Source: [Erwinia] mediterraneensis
Lineage (GTDB): Bacteria > Pseudomonadota > Gammaproteobacteria > Enterobacterales > Enterobacteriaceae
Reading direction: 5' to 3'
NCBI RefSeq assembly: GCF_900604315.1
Contig: NZ_LR026978.1
Coordinates: 741,518 to 805,517, forward strand
DNA: 64,000 bases
In this document: one piece after another, positions 49,022-57,438 of the stretch
Layout: every line of letters begins with the position of its first letter
Numbering within the stretch: the first letter of the stretch is position 1
Made by a program: the position numbers and the translations under genes
Notes under the pieces: model-generated
Seen by the model: the letters and a program-made list of their open reading frames with translations, nothing else
Databases searched by the model: none
Told to the model about the DNA's origin: nothing

Positions 49022-50014
49022 CTACAGTAACCCCGCCTGCTGACGCGCCGCACGGCTCTGCTCAAAGGTTTGCATCCCCGCCTGCGCCCCGGTTTGCAGA
49101 AGACCGGGTATCTGGTGCATTTTGCCTTCGCGGATCAGATTGGCCACCGCAGGCGTGTTAATCAGCACTTCAAACAGCCCGATACGTTTTCCGTTACGCC
49201 CTTTCTCCAGCCGTTGAGCCAGCACCGCTTTCAGGCTGCCCGCCAGCTGGGTACGCGCCAGATTTTTCTCGCCAGCGGGAAAGACATCCACCAGGCGGTC
49301 CACCGCCTGCGCCGCGCCACGCGTGTGCAGCGTTGCCAGCACCAGATGGCCGGTTTCAGCCGCCGTCAGCGCGAGACTGATGGTTTCGCTGTCGCGCAGT
49401 TCGCCGAGCAAAATCACATCGGGATCTTCCCGCAGCGCCGCTTTCAGCCCCAGCCTGAAGGAATGACAGTGCTGACCAATCTCGCGCTGCTGGATAAGAG
49501 AGCGCTGACTCTGATGGATAAACTCGATAGGATCTTCCAGGGTGATAATGTGCCGCTGCTGCTCGCGATTAAGCGCATCGATCATCGCCGCCAGGGTGGT
49601 GGATTTGCCGCTGCCGGTTGCGCCCGCAATCAGGATCAGTCCAGCATCCAGCTGCAGCAGCGCAGGCACCACGGCAGGCAGCTGCAACGCCGCCAGCAGC
49701 GGTGCGTTGCTGGCGATAGTGCGCAGCGCCAGCGATAAACCGTGTCGCTGAATAAACAGGTTGGCGCGCACGCGGGTTCCACAGGGCAGCGTAACCGCAA
49801 AATCCACCTGCCCTTCGCTTTCCAGCTGGCTGCGCTGGCTGCTGTCCAGCTGCTGCATCATAAAGGCTTCCAGCCATGCGGCAGTGACAACCGGCTGCGC
49901 CGGGATCCTTTCCAGCTCTCCCTCTTTGCGCCAGTGCGGGAAATGTCCGCTGCACAGGTGCAGATCTGCTGCGTTATGCTTTACACTAAGGGCCACTATT
50001 TCATCCAGCTCCAT
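49022..50014 (-). CDS. yggR: PilT-like ATPase YggR
   Basis: A 330-aa member of the secretion ATPase/PilT family. Walker A is GATGSGKSTTLAAMID near residue 130. The Asp box is ITLEDPIEF, Walker B is DPDVILLGELRDSETI and the His box is TGHLVLATLHTRGAAQ. It is shorter and more divergent than true PilT. No pilus genes adjoin it; in enterobacteria it sits at this locus, opposite yggS. The ATG at 50014 has AGGAG at seven bases; an ATG two codons upstream is too close to it. Role unproven. Confidence 0.92.
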   Translation of the reverse strand: MELDEIVALSVKHNAADLHLCSGHFPHWRKEGELERIPAQPVVTAAWLEAFMMQQLDSSQRSQLESEGQVDFAVTLPCGTRVRANLFIQRHGLSLALRTIASNAPLLAALQLPAVVPALLQLDAGLILIAGATGSGKSTTLAAMIDALNREQQRHIITLEDPIEFIHQSQRSLIQQREIGQHCHSFRLGLKAALREDPDVILLGELRDSETISLALTAAETGHLVLATLHTRGAAQAVDRLVDVFPAGEKNLARTQLAGSLKAVLAQRLEKGRNGKRIGLFEVLINTPAVANLIREGKMHQIPGLLQTGAQAGMQTFEQSRAARQQAGLL

Positions 50015-50030
50015 ATTCATTCTCCTGACT

Positions 50031-50738
50031 ATGACCTCAATTCAGCACAACCTACAGCAAGTCCGCCAGCGTATCTCAGCGGCAGCGCAGCGTTGCGGAC
50101 GCGATCCAGAAGAAATTACGCTGCTTGCCGTCAGCAAAACCAAACCTGCGAGCGATGTCGAAGAAGCTGTCGCCGCCGGTCAGCTCGCTTTCGGTGAGAA
50201 TTACGTGCAGGAGGGAGTTGAAAAGATCCAGACGCTGGCCGCATATCCCACTCTGGCATGGCATTTCATTGGGCCTTTGCAATCCAATAAAAGCCGTCTG
50301 GTGGCGGAAAACTTCGCCTGGTGTCATACCATTGATCGGCTGCGTATTGCCCGGCGCCTGAATGATCAGCGACCGGAGTGCTTAGCGCCGCTCAACGTGT
50401 TAATTCAGGTAAATATCAGTGACGAAAACAGCAAATCTGGCATCATGCTGGAGGCGTTACCTGAACTGGCGCAGGCGGTGGCGGCCTTACCGCGACTGCG
50501 ACTGCGTGGACTGATGGCGATACCGGCCCCTGAAAGCGATTATCAACGGCAGCTTGCCGTGTGTCAGCAGATGGCCGCCGCGTTTCATGCGCTGAAAGCG
50601 TACTATCCTGACGTCGATACACTGTCTCTGGGAATGAGCGACGATCTGGAAGCCGCGATTGCGGCGGGCAGCACCCTGGTGCGTATTGGCACGGCTATTT
50701 TTGGTGCGCGAGACTACGCGCAGCACTCACAACAATAA
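50031..50738 (+). CDS. yggS: PLP homeostasis protein YggS
   Basis: A 235-aa fold-III PLP-binding protein (COG0325). The PLP lysine is in LLAVSKTKPASDVEEA near residue 36, with HFIGPLQSNKSR, LSLGMSDDLEAAI and VRIGTAIFG following. It has no known catalytic activity and balances B6 vitamers; this fits a window rich in PLP enzymes. The start at 50031 lies 16 bases from the divergent yggR start. First gene of yggS-yggT-rdgB-hemW. Confidence 0.96.
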   Translation: MTSIQHNLQQVRQRISAAAQRCGRDPEEITLLAVSKTKPASDVEEAVAAGQLAFGENYVQEGVEKIQTLAAYPTLAWHFIGPLQSNKSRLVAENFAWCHTIDRLRIARRLNDQRPECLAPLNVLIQVNISDENSKSGIMLEALPELAQAVAALPRLRLRGLMAIPAPESDYQRQLAVCQQMAAAFHALKAYYPDVDTLSLGMSDDLEAAIAAGSTLVRIGTAIFGARDYAQHSQQ

Positions 50739-50750
50739 CTGAGGAACACC

Positions 50751-51305
50751 ATGTTAACTCTGACTTTTTTAGTCAAAACCCTGATCGATCTTTACGTCAT
50801 GGTGCTGCTGCTTCGCATCTGGATGCAGTGGTCGCGCTGTGATTTTTACAATCCGCTGTCGCAGTTTGTGGTTAAAATCACCCAGCCGATCGTCAAGCCG
50901 CTGCGCCGTATTTTGCCGGCTCTGGGGCCGATTGATACCGCCTCCCTGCTGCTGGCCTTTGTGCTGACCACGTTAAAATATCCGATCCTGCTGTTGATTC
51001 AGGTGGGGGTCTTCTCTGTCGATCCAACCAATCTGCTGGTGGGGCTGTTGTCACTGCTGAAATCAGCGGGTTATCTGGTGTTCTGGGTGATCATTATTCG
51101 TTCACTGATGAGCTGGATTAGCCAGGGCCGCAGCCCGGTCGATTATGTGCTGATTCAGCTGACCGAACCGCTGATGGCACCGATTCGCCGTTTTCTGCCT
51201 GCGATGGGCGGCATCGATTTCTCCGCGATGATCGTTATCCTGGTGCTGTACGCCCTGAATTTCCTCGGCATGGATCTTTTTCCAGGCCTCTGGTATCTGC
51301 TGTAA
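50751..51305 (+). CDS. yggT: YggT family membrane protein
   Basis: A 184-aa integral membrane protein with two YGGT repeats, each of two transmembrane helices. The repeats share VVLLLRIWMQWSR with IIIRSLMSWISQG and PIVKPLRRILPALGPID with PLMAPIRRFLPAMGGID. E. coli YggT has been linked to osmotic shock and potassium. Thirteen bases after yggS. Confidence 0.94.
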   Translation: MLTLTFLVKTLIDLYVMVLLLRIWMQWSRCDFYNPLSQFVVKITQPIVKPLRRILPALGPIDTASLLLAFVLTTLKYPILLLIQVGVFSVDPTNLLVGLLSLLKSAGYLVFWVIIIRSLMSWISQGRSPVDYVLIQLTEPLMAPIRRFLPAMGGIDFSAMIVILVLYALNFLGMDLFPGLWYLL

Positions 51306-51326
51306 CTGATGAATTCTGGAATGGTT

Positions 51327-51920
51327 ATGCAAAAAGTTGTGCTCGCTACCGGTAATCCTGGCAAAGTGCGTGAACTGGCCGATCTGCTGGCCGCCTTTGG
51401 TCTGGATATCGTGGCGCAGACCGATCTCGGTGTGGAGTCCGCAGAGGAGACCGGTCTGACCTTTATTGAAAACGCGCTGATCAAAGCGCGTCATGCGTCG
51501 CAGGTGACTGGCCTGCCCGCAATTGCTGATGACTCCGGTCTGGCGGTAGATGCGCTGGGTGGCGCGCCGGGGATCTATTCCGCGCGCTATGCCGGTGAAG
51601 AGGCTACTGATCAGCAGAATCTGGAAAAACTGCTGCAGGCGCTGGAGCAGGTGCCGGACGATAAGCGTCAGGCTCAGTTCCACTGTGTGCTGGTCTATTT
51701 ACGTCACGCCGAAGATCCCACGCCGCTGGTGTTTCATGGCAGCTGGGCTGGCGAAATCGCGCGTGCACCTGCTGGCGCAGGGGGCTTTGGTTACGACCCA
51801 ATCTTTTATCTTCCCGAGCTGGGCAAAACAGCGGCGGAGTTGAGCAAAGAGGAAAAACGCGCGCAGTCGCATCGTGGGAAAGCATTGACGCTGCTGCTGG
51901 ATGCCATGCGTAATGCGTAA
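51327..51920 (+). CDS. rdgB: dITP/XTP pyrophosphatase RdgB
   Basis: A 197-aa protein, the E. coli length. N-terminal [18 protein letters not shown], catalytic [16 protein letters not shown] and C-terminal [12 protein letters not shown] plus SHRGKAL are the Ham1 signatures. It removes non-canonical purine triphosphates. The start at 51327 ([10 protein letters not shown]) is conserved. It overlaps hemW by eight bases, suggesting coupling. Confidence 0.97.
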   Translation: MQKVVLATGNPGKVRELADLLAAFGLDIVAQTDLGVESAEETGLTFIENALIKARHASQVTGLPAIADDSGLAVDALGGAPGIYSARYAGEEATDQQNLEKLLQALEQVPDDKRQAQFHCVLVYLRHAEDPTPLVFHGSWAGEIARAPAGAGGFGYDPIFYLPELGKTAAELSKEEKRAQSHRGKALTLLLDAMRNA

Positions 51921-53055
51921 TCTTCCGCCGCTGAGCCTTTATATCCACATTCCGTGGTGCGTACAGAAATGCCCCTATTGCGACTTCAATTCCCATGCGC
52001 TGAAAGGCGAGGTGCCGCATATCGAGTATGTGCAGCATCTGCTGGCCGATCTTGAACAGGATCTGCCGCTGACCCAGGGACGCGAGGTGCGTACCATCTT
52101 CATTGGCGGCGGTACGCCCAGCCTGCTGAGCAGTGCTGCGATGCAGATGTTAATGGATGGCGTACGCGCGCGCCTGCCGCTGGCGACCGATGCCGAGATT
52201 ACCATGGAAGCCAATCCCGGCACCATAGAAGCCGATCGCTTCAGCGCCTACCAGCAGGCGGGAATTAACCGTATCTCTATCGGCGTACAAAGCTTCAGTC
52301 CGCAAAAGCTGGAGCGGCTGGGGCGGATCCATGGGCCGGAAGAAGCCCGGCGCGCAGCGCAGCTGGCTGCCGGCCTGGGCCTGCGCAGCTTTAATCTCGA
52401 TCTGATGCACGGCCTGCCTGATCAGTCGCTGAATGAAGCGCTGGACGATCTGCGCCAGGCGCTCGCGCTGAACCCACCTCACCTGTCGTGGTATCAGTTG
52501 ACCATTGAGCCGAATACGCTGTTCAGTTCACGGCCGCCGGTGCTGCCGGATGACGATGCGCTCTGGGATATCTTCGAACAGGGACATCAACTGTTAACGG
52601 CCGCTGGTTATCAACAATATGAAACCTCGGCCTATGCCAAACCGGGCTATCGCTGCGAGCATAACCTGAACTACTGGCGCTTTGGTGATTATCTTGGCAT
52701 TGGTTGCGGCGCGCATGGCAAGCTGACCCAGCCTGACGGTCGTATTCTGCGCACAGTGAAAACCCGTCATCCACGCGGTTTTATGGCAGGCAGCTATCTT
52801 GATAAGCAGTATGAAGTGGCCGATGCGGAGAAACCGTTCGAGTACTTTATGAACCGCTTTCGCTTGCTGGAAGCGGCCCCGCGTGCAGAGTTTGTGCACT
52901 ATACCGGTCTGACAGAACAGAGCATTCGCCCGCAAATGGACGCCGCCATTGCCGCCGGTTATGTGGTGGAAAGCAGCGACACCTGGCAGATTACTGAAAA
53001 AGGTAAATTGTTCCTGAATTCGTTACTGGAGCTGTTTCTCGACGAATCGGAGTAA
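51913..53055 (+). CDS. hemW: Heme chaperone HemW (radical SAM)
   Basis: A 380-aa protein. The radical SAM cluster motif CxxxCxxC is CVQKCPYC after SLYIHIPW; the SAM-binding GGGTPS and the HemN C-terminal region ([17 protein letters not shown]) are present. HemW resembles coproporphyrinogen dehydrogenase but binds heme and delivers it to respiratory proteins; it lacks the first additional cysteine of true HemN, as usual. The start at 51913 ([12 protein letters not shown]) is conserved. Last gene of the run. Confidence 0.97.
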   Translation: MRNLPPLSLYIHIPWCVQKCPYCDFNSHALKGEVPHIEYVQHLLADLEQDLPLTQGREVRTIFIGGGTPSLLSSAAMQMLMDGVRARLPLATDAEITMEANPGTIEADRFSAYQQAGINRISIGVQSFSPQKLERLGRIHGPEEARRAAQLAAGLGLRSFNLDLMHGLPDQSLNEALDDLRQALALNPPHLSWYQLTIEPNTLFSSRPPVLPDDDALWDIFEQGHQLLTAAGYQQYETSAYAKPGYRCEHNLNYWRFGDYLGIGCGAHGKLTQPDGRILRTVKTRHPRGFMAGSYLDKQYEVADAEKPFEYFMNRFRLLEAAPRAEFVHYTGLTEQSIRPQMDAAIAAGYVVESSDTWQITEKGKLFLNSLLELFLDESE

Positions 53056-53060
53056 ACGTC

Positions 53061-53099
53061 AAACCGGAGCAGCATACGTCTGTACAGATGCTCCGGTTT
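53061..53099 (+). terminator. Terminator of hemW
   Basis: A perfect 11-bp stem AAACCGGAGCA / TGCTCCGGTTT with a 17-nt loop, followed by TAATTAAG. It separates hemW from the AT-rich islet. Confidence 0.65.
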
Positions 53100-53155
53100 A
53101 ATTAAGCTTTCTCTGACTGGTGGTGCGATTTAACACCGCCTGCTTTTCTTTCCTG

Positions 53156-53590
53156 TTAATAGTAATGATAGTTTTTATAGAAGTTAACTCTTTCTGCATA
53201 AAGAACAGCTTTACAATCGTCTTCAGCAATATGGAATGCATCGGTGTCCGACTTCATCATATAAGCTGAAGCAAGGCAATGCTGTTCAACATATTTATCC
53301 CAGTATTTTTTTGCTTCCTCAGCCGCCTGCGAAAAATCTTCATAATTATTAAAGCCATCTTTTCTTGCTGCATTTCTTTCTGAAAAATTTTTATAGGCGT
53401 TATTATATTCCCGTTCACTTCGAAGAGCGACGGCTCTCATACAGCTTGCTACGCTATCTTCCATAGTTATGCCATAACAGCTCTGTACAGTGGAGTTTTT
53501 ATATATCTCTTCATCTGACACCTCTGGTGTTTCTTTTGAACTTACCACACCAGACCATAATAAAAGAGCCAACGAAACTATTTTAATCAT
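53156..53590 (-). CDS. Exported LprI/DUF1311-like protein, probable orphan immunity protein (copy 1)
   Basis: A 144-aa protein with an 18-residue signal peptide (cleaved after VVSS). Mature cysteines are 38, 50, 105 and 126. The pattern C-x11-C, then Y-N-x-x-Y and A-x(3)-W-x-K-Y-x(3)-C, then a final C with ER in the last helix, resembles the lysozyme inhibitor LprI/DUF1311 family. It is paralogous to copies 2 and 3: TVQSCYGI, WDKYVEQHCLASAY and AERVNFYK recur. It lies last in the islet; no effector fragment is visible just upstream. The ATG is preferred to a GTG one codon earlier. Periplasmic protection against a muramidase is my inference. Confidence 0.7.
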   Translation of the reverse strand: MIKIVSLALLLWSGVVSSKETPEVSDEEIYKNSTVQSCYGITMEDSVASCMRAVALRSEREYNNAYKNFSERNAARKDGFNNYEDFSQAAEEAKKYWDKYVEQHCLASAYMMKSDTDAFHIAEDDCKAVLYAERVNFYKNYHYY

Positions 53591-53729
53591 CACAGGATAT
53601 CACCTTAATAATCGTTCTGGATTATAATGAACAACGCATTTAAAAATATAACCTGCCAGATACATTCTAAGCTGACGTGCTCAGGACTATTCTCTTGTCA
53701 CTCCATCATAAAATATTAACCCCTTCATT

Positions 53730-54173
53730 TTAATTGTAGGGATTCTCTTTATAATATTTAGCACGTTCAAGATAGAAACCAGCCTGGCAGGCATAATTTT
53801 CAGTATAAAAAGCATACGAATCCTTCATGAAATAGTAAGCTGAAACCAGGCATTCCTGCTCAACATATTTATCCCAGTTTTCTTTCGCCTTCATTGCGGC
53901 GTTAATAAACTCATGATAATTACTGTAACCATTTTTCCTTGCCCGATTCCTTTCAAGGAATTTTTTATATTCTTTATTGTATTCCTCGTAATACCGGCTT
54001 GCGACTGTCCCCATACAGTTAACCATCCCAACACTCATGCTTATGCCATAGCAGCTCTGCACAGTCGCATCATAAAATACATCTTCTTTATCTCTGTTTT
54101 CATATGGCGATGATGCTTGCAGACAAATTGAATAAGCCAGTGTTAAGACTATTAAGCCTTTTTTTAAGATCAT
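53730..54173 (-). CDS. Exported LprI/DUF1311-like protein, probable orphan immunity protein (copy 2)
   Basis: A 147-aa protein: signal peptide MILKKGLIVLTLAYSICLQA, then TVQSCYGI, NCMGTVAS, WDKYVEQECLVSAYYF and LERAKYYK matching copy 1. All four mature cysteines are kept. The start at 54173 has AAGGGA seven bases upstream; the frame extends 30 codons further but these are unlike a signal peptide. The ATG overlaps a TGA in another frame (ATGA), whose preceding codons (NQASARELI) look like the end of an effector, a typical effector-immunity coupling. AT-rich compared with flanking genes. Confidence 0.72.
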   Translation of the reverse strand: MILKKGLIVLTLAYSICLQASSPYENRDKEDVFYDATVQSCYGISMSVGMVNCMGTVASRYYEEYNKEYKKFLERNRARKNGYSNYHEFINAAMKAKENWDKYVEQECLVSAYYFMKDSYAFYTENYACQAGFYLERAKYYKENPYN

Positions 54174-54249
54174 ATTAATTCCCTTGCAGATGCCTGATTC
54201 TTTTTGGGAGAGCTCGTACTGCATTAATCGGGGCTCTTTTTTATATTTA

Positions 54250-54372
54250 TTATAAAGTCTCATTGAATCTTTTTTTTACCTTTTCGTAAGCTATCGTAAA
54301 TAGCCTTACTTGTTGGGCTTCTGTAATTTCTCCAGTGTCACCCCGGTGAGTTTTTACGAACTTACCTGCCAG
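54250..54372 (-). pseudogene. Middle fragment of a lysozyme-like effector gene
   Basis: A 40-codon open stretch, without a start codon, encodes LAGKFVKTHRGDTGEITEAQ followed by QVRLFTIAYEKVKKRFNETL. The blocks FVK, GEIT-AQQ and LF-x(3)-Y resemble the central part of T4-lysozyme/pesticin-like toxins carried as type VI effectors (from memory of the family). It lies directly downstream of copy 3 and upstream of copy 2. It is not joined to the N-terminal fragment at 54831-55058, so at least one deletion or duplication occurred. Confidence 0.5.
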
Positions 54373-54389
54373 TCAGCGGTCGCGGCCAG

Positions 54390-54828
54390 TTAATAACCCT
54401 GATATTTCTCATAAAACCTGGCACGTTCTGAATAGCGTTTTTGCAGGCACTCATTATTATAAATGTCAAAAGCCCACGAACCTTTTATCGCGATATAAGC
54501 TGCAGCCAGACATTCATGCTTAACATAAGCATCCCATATTTTTTTTGCTTTTTCTGCCTCCTTAATAAATTCAGCATAATTATTAAAGCCTTTTTTGTTT
54601 TTAGCGTTCCTGGCAACAAAATTACGATATTCTTTGTTGTATTGATCTTCACTTTCGCCAGCTAAAGAGCCCGTAAAGTTTACTATCGCAGCAGACATAT
54701 CCAGACTGTAACACGCTTCGACAGTAGCATTTTTTGTAGGAGATATCTTCTTCTTTATGCTCTGCTTGTTGCCCCTTAACAGCGCCAGACATGAGAAAAA
54801 ATAAAATAATGATGTACATGATTTCCAT
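54390..54828 (-). pseudogene. Frameshifted LprI/DUF1311-like immunity gene (copy 3)
   Basis: Starting at ATG 54828 (or 54819) the frame encodes a good signal peptide, MYIIILFFLMSGAVKGQQ, and an acidic mature start HKEEDISYK. At an A6 run (54730-54735) the homology jumps to another frame, continuing NATVEACYSLDMS to the stop at 54390. Removing one A restores a 145-aa protein aligned with copies 1 and 2 (144 and 147 aa). The second conserved cysteine is replaced by Phe (VNFTGS). Because of the shift, the body is in frame with the upstream effector fragment, giving a continuous but chimeric 228-aa reading frame. Confidence 0.7.
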
Positions 54829-54830
54829 AT

Positions 54831-55058
54831 CATTTCACGGATCAGTCCCCCTTGATATTTCATATCAATGCGAGCATCTTTTATATTTTGACCAGGATTT
54901 CCCAAATCGTATCCTCTACCCATTGTCACTCCAGATTTCCATTTTTGACATTCATTTCTTTTCCCTGGCCAGTGAACTTTACGTGAGTACCAAAAGCTAT
55001 CAGGTACATTCAGGCCCTCCGCACGAAAGGTTAACAATCCCTCTTCTGGTTCTGACAT
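54831..55058 (-). pseudogene. N-terminal fragment of a lysozyme-like (type VI-style) effector
   Basis: Seventy-six codons from an ATG with AAGGAGG nine bases upstream. Visible blocks are GLLTFRAEG, FWYSRKVHWPG and SGVTMGRGYDLG, which I recognise from muramidase-like effectors of the T4-lysozyme/pesticin fold; the Glu of RAEG would be catalytic. After YDLGNPGQ the text jumps to IKDARIDMKYQG, similar to a more C-terminal block of such proteins, so the middle looks deleted. The frame then runs into copy 3. No Rhs, PAAR, VgrG or Hcp gene is nearby. Confidence 0.5.
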
Positions 55059-55447
55059 TAAAAGACCTCCTTGTTTTTCACTCATCCAGATAAAATCAGA
55101 AAATTTTAAGCTGAATTAATAAATCCGGAGTTACTCTTTTAACCTGACGCTATTTTTGATGGGAGTTAATTTAGCCACCTTTACTATTAATAACTCACAA
55201 GCGGATTTACTCTAAATAAGACATGTCCCGAAAGGTTTACGAGCAAACAGGAGAACTGTTATTCCGGGAAAAGAAGAGGATGTAGATGAGATGGAGATGG
55301 AGATGGAGATGGAGATGGATGATTATTAAGGCGTTTTACACAGAACTAAAACTTCGCAATGATTAGCCAGAAATTAGTGCTACGTTATAAATATAAGTAA
55401 GGCGAATCGTATAGTGCCGCTCAATAAGAGTAAAAACAGAAATCAGA
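55059..55447. other. AT-rich gap between effector remnant and yggN
   Basis: About 390 bases with no credible gene. It holds the GAGATG tandem repeat. A short frame beginning MSRKVYEQTGELLFREKKRM (plus strand, 55221) stops at once and is of unknown meaning. Confidence 0.4.
55288..55317. repeat. Hexanucleotide tandem repeat (GAGATG)5
   Basis: Five perfect GAGATG units, flanked by partial units (GATGAG before, GATGATT after). It is non-coding as far as can be seen. Such repeats vary in copy number by slippage. Confidence 0.9.
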
Positions 55448-55470
55448 GCCGGTCACCTTCCGCGACCGGC
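55448..55470 (-). terminator. Probable terminator of yggN
   Basis: A perfect 7-bp stem GCCGGTC / GACCGGC with a 9-nt loop nine bases past the yggN stop; the tail is TCTGATTTCTGTTTTTA. Confidence 0.6.
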
Positions 55471-55478
55471 AATGCTGT

Positions 55479-56195
55479 TTATTTCTTCAGTCCGCTCACC
55501 AGCGCTTTGCGCTGCCCTTCCAGATCAATCACCCGGTTGCACACCTCACGACCGAAGTTCTGAAAATCCTGTTCCTGATTATTCCATTCCGTCTGGATCG
55601 CCTGCTGCAGTCCACCCAGGTTGCCCATGATCGCCTGCAGTGGGTTATTACTATTGCTGCTCTGTTTGGTGCCCATCTCATTCAGGCTATCCTGCAGCAC
55701 CCCGCCCAGTGTGCTCTGCACAATGCGTTCGCCGTCAGCACGCACCTGATCGATGGCCTGATGATGGAAAGTCAGGCCGTCGCTGCGATGCTCAATAATG
55801 CGGTTCATCTGCTGCTTCAGCTGACTGTCCAGCGTGGTCAGGCGGTTACGCACATTGCTGTTGCTGCCCAGCTTTTCCACAATCACCTTATCCAGCGCGA
55901 GACGGCCTTTTTCCAGACGCGAGGAAGCACCGTTGTCGATCCAGGGCAGATCGCGGCGCAGTGCGTTCTGATAGTTGAGCGCTTTCTGTCGGGTGGCGCT
56001 GTCCACCTCGATTTTTTCGCCGTTAAGCTGCACCTCGCCCTGCGGGGAGATCACCAGATTGCCGTTACTGCCCACTACCTGCACGCTTTGCGGCGTAATC
56101 ACCACATCATCCTGCGGCTTAACGCTGCACTCATAAGCTGCCTGCGCCTGCGCGGCGCTCAGCAGCAGGGCCGCCAGAAGAGCTTTACGAAACAT
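55479..56195 (-). CDS. yggN: Periplasmic DUF2884 protein YggN
   Basis: A 238-aa protein of the E. coli length. Signal peptide ends QAQA-AY. The mature protein starts YECSVKPQDDVVITPQSV and carries SRLEKGRLALDKVIVEKLG and SDGLTFHHQAIDQVRADG, the family blocks. Function is unknown. The ATG follows AAGGAGAATAT. It lies downstream of yggL and trmB. In E. coli ansB and yggM lie between yggN and hemW; here the immunity islet occupies that interval. Confidence 0.92.
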   Translation of the reverse strand: MFRKALLAALLLSAAQAQAAYECSVKPQDDVVITPQSVQVVGSNGNLVISPQGEVQLNGEKIEVDSATRQKALNYQNALRRDLPWIDNGASSRLEKGRLALDKVIVEKLGSNSNVRNRLTTLDSQLKQQMNRIIEHRSDGLTFHHQAIDQVRADGERIVQSTLGGVLQDSLNEMGTKQSSNSNNPLQAIMGNLGGLQQAIQTEWNNQEQDFQNFGREVCNRVIDLEGQRKALVSGLKK

Positions 56196-56235
56196 ATATT
56201 CTCCTTAAAAAGGATCCGCCAGCCTGCGAGTAAAC

Positions 56236-56562
56236 TCAGTCCCACCAGACGTCGAACAGTTCAGTGACCTGAATATCTTCCAGCTGACGATCTTCCAGCC
56301 ATTTACGCACCAGTTCACGATGCTCATCGGTGCATTTGCCGGTCTTCTGCAGGCAAACCAGCCCTTCCCACTGCAGATAGCCGCTGCCATCGTAGGCCAG
56401 CCCGTTGGGATCGATCGCTTCGTTAATAAAATCGTTCAGGGTATTGTCGATCTGCTCCTCGCTGCTGCCCTGCGGGAAGCGCCAGGCAACGGAAAAACCC
56501 AGTTCCTGGAATTCATCGATATGTAATTTCTTGCGCAAGCGACGGCTGCGTTGTTGTGCCAT
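56236..56562 (-). CDS. yggL: YggL family (DUF469) ribosome-associated protein
   Basis: A 108-aa protein, identical length to E. coli YggL. Basic start [20 protein letters not shown], then GFSVAWRFP and the acidic end TELFDVWWD. E. coli YggL binds the 50S subunit. It overlaps the trmB stop by one base (TAATG), so it is coupled to trmB. Confidence 0.93.
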   Translation of the reverse strand: MAQQRSRRLRKKLHIDEFQELGFSVAWRFPQGSSEEQIDNTLNDFINEAIDPNGLAYDGSGYLQWEGLVCLQKTGKCTDEHRELVRKWLEDRQLEDIQVTELFDVWWD

Positions 56563-57281
56563 TATTTCACCCTCTCAAACATTAAATCCCATACGCCATG
56601 GCCCAGACGCTGCCCGCGCTGCTCAAATTTCGTTAACGGACGGGTTTCCGGACGCGGTACATAATTACCCTGTTCGGACTGGTTATGGTAGCCCTCTACG
56701 CTGTTCATCACTTCCAGCATATGCTCCGCATAAGCTTCCCAGTCGGTCGCCATATGGAAAACGCCACCCGGCTGCAGTTTACGCAGCACCAGCTCAGCAA
56801 ACGGCACCTGTACGATGCGGCGTTTGTTGTGACGCGCCTTATGCCAGGGATCGGGGAAAAAGAGCTGCACCATCTGCAGTGAGTTATCCGGAATCATCTT
56901 CTCCAGCACTTCTACCGCGTCGTGACACATAACGCGCAGGTTTTCGAGCCCCGCCTCTTTTGCCGCGCCCAGACAGGCACCCACGCCTGGCGCATGGACT
57001 TCAATACCGAGGAAATTCTGCTGTGGATTGCTCTGCGCCATGTTGACCAGCGAAGCGCCCATGCCAAAGCCGATTTCCAGTACCACCGGTGCGTTGCGAC
57101 CAAACAGCGCCACCAGATCCAGGGGTTCCGGCTGGAACTCCACGCCCATCAACGGCCAGTATTGATCGAGCGCCTGCTGCTGCCCTTTAGTCAAACGCCC
57201 CTGGCGGCGTACGAAACTGCGAATGCGACGCAATGGACGCCCGTTTTCGTCAAATTCTGGTGTGATGACGTCATTTATCAT
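56562..57281 (-). CDS. trmB: tRNA (guanine46-N7)-methyltransferase TrmB
   Basis: A 239-aa SAM-dependent methyltransferase (E. coli 239). SAM motif [17 protein letters not shown], acidic LGIEVHAPG, and catalytic motif [18 protein letters not shown] are present, plus C-terminal [17 protein letters not shown]. It makes m7G46 in tRNA variable loops. First gene of trmB-yggL-yggN; divergent from mutY across about 155 bases. Confidence 0.98.
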   Translation of the reverse strand: MINDVITPEFDENGRPLRRIRSFVRRQGRLTKGQQQALDQYWPLMGVEFQPEPLDLVALFGRNAPVVLEIGFGMGASLVNMAQSNPQQNFLGIEVHAPGVGACLGAAKEAGLENLRVMCHDAVEVLEKMIPDNSLQMVQLFFPDPWHKARHNKRRIVQVPFAELVLRKLQPGGVFHMATDWEAYAEHMLEVMNSVEGYHNQSEQGNYVPRPETRPLTKFEQRGQRLGHGVWDLMFERVK

Positions 57282-57438
57282 GTCAAAGCCTGCTGGTTAG
57301 CCTGTTCGGGGAAACGGGCATTATGCAAAGTTCATAAACAGAAGCAAGCCTTTGCAATCTTCCGGTTTACACCCTCCAGCGTCTGTGCTGGAATTCCTGC
57401 CTGAGTGTAGAGTAAACACGGAAAATTTCCTTCTTATG

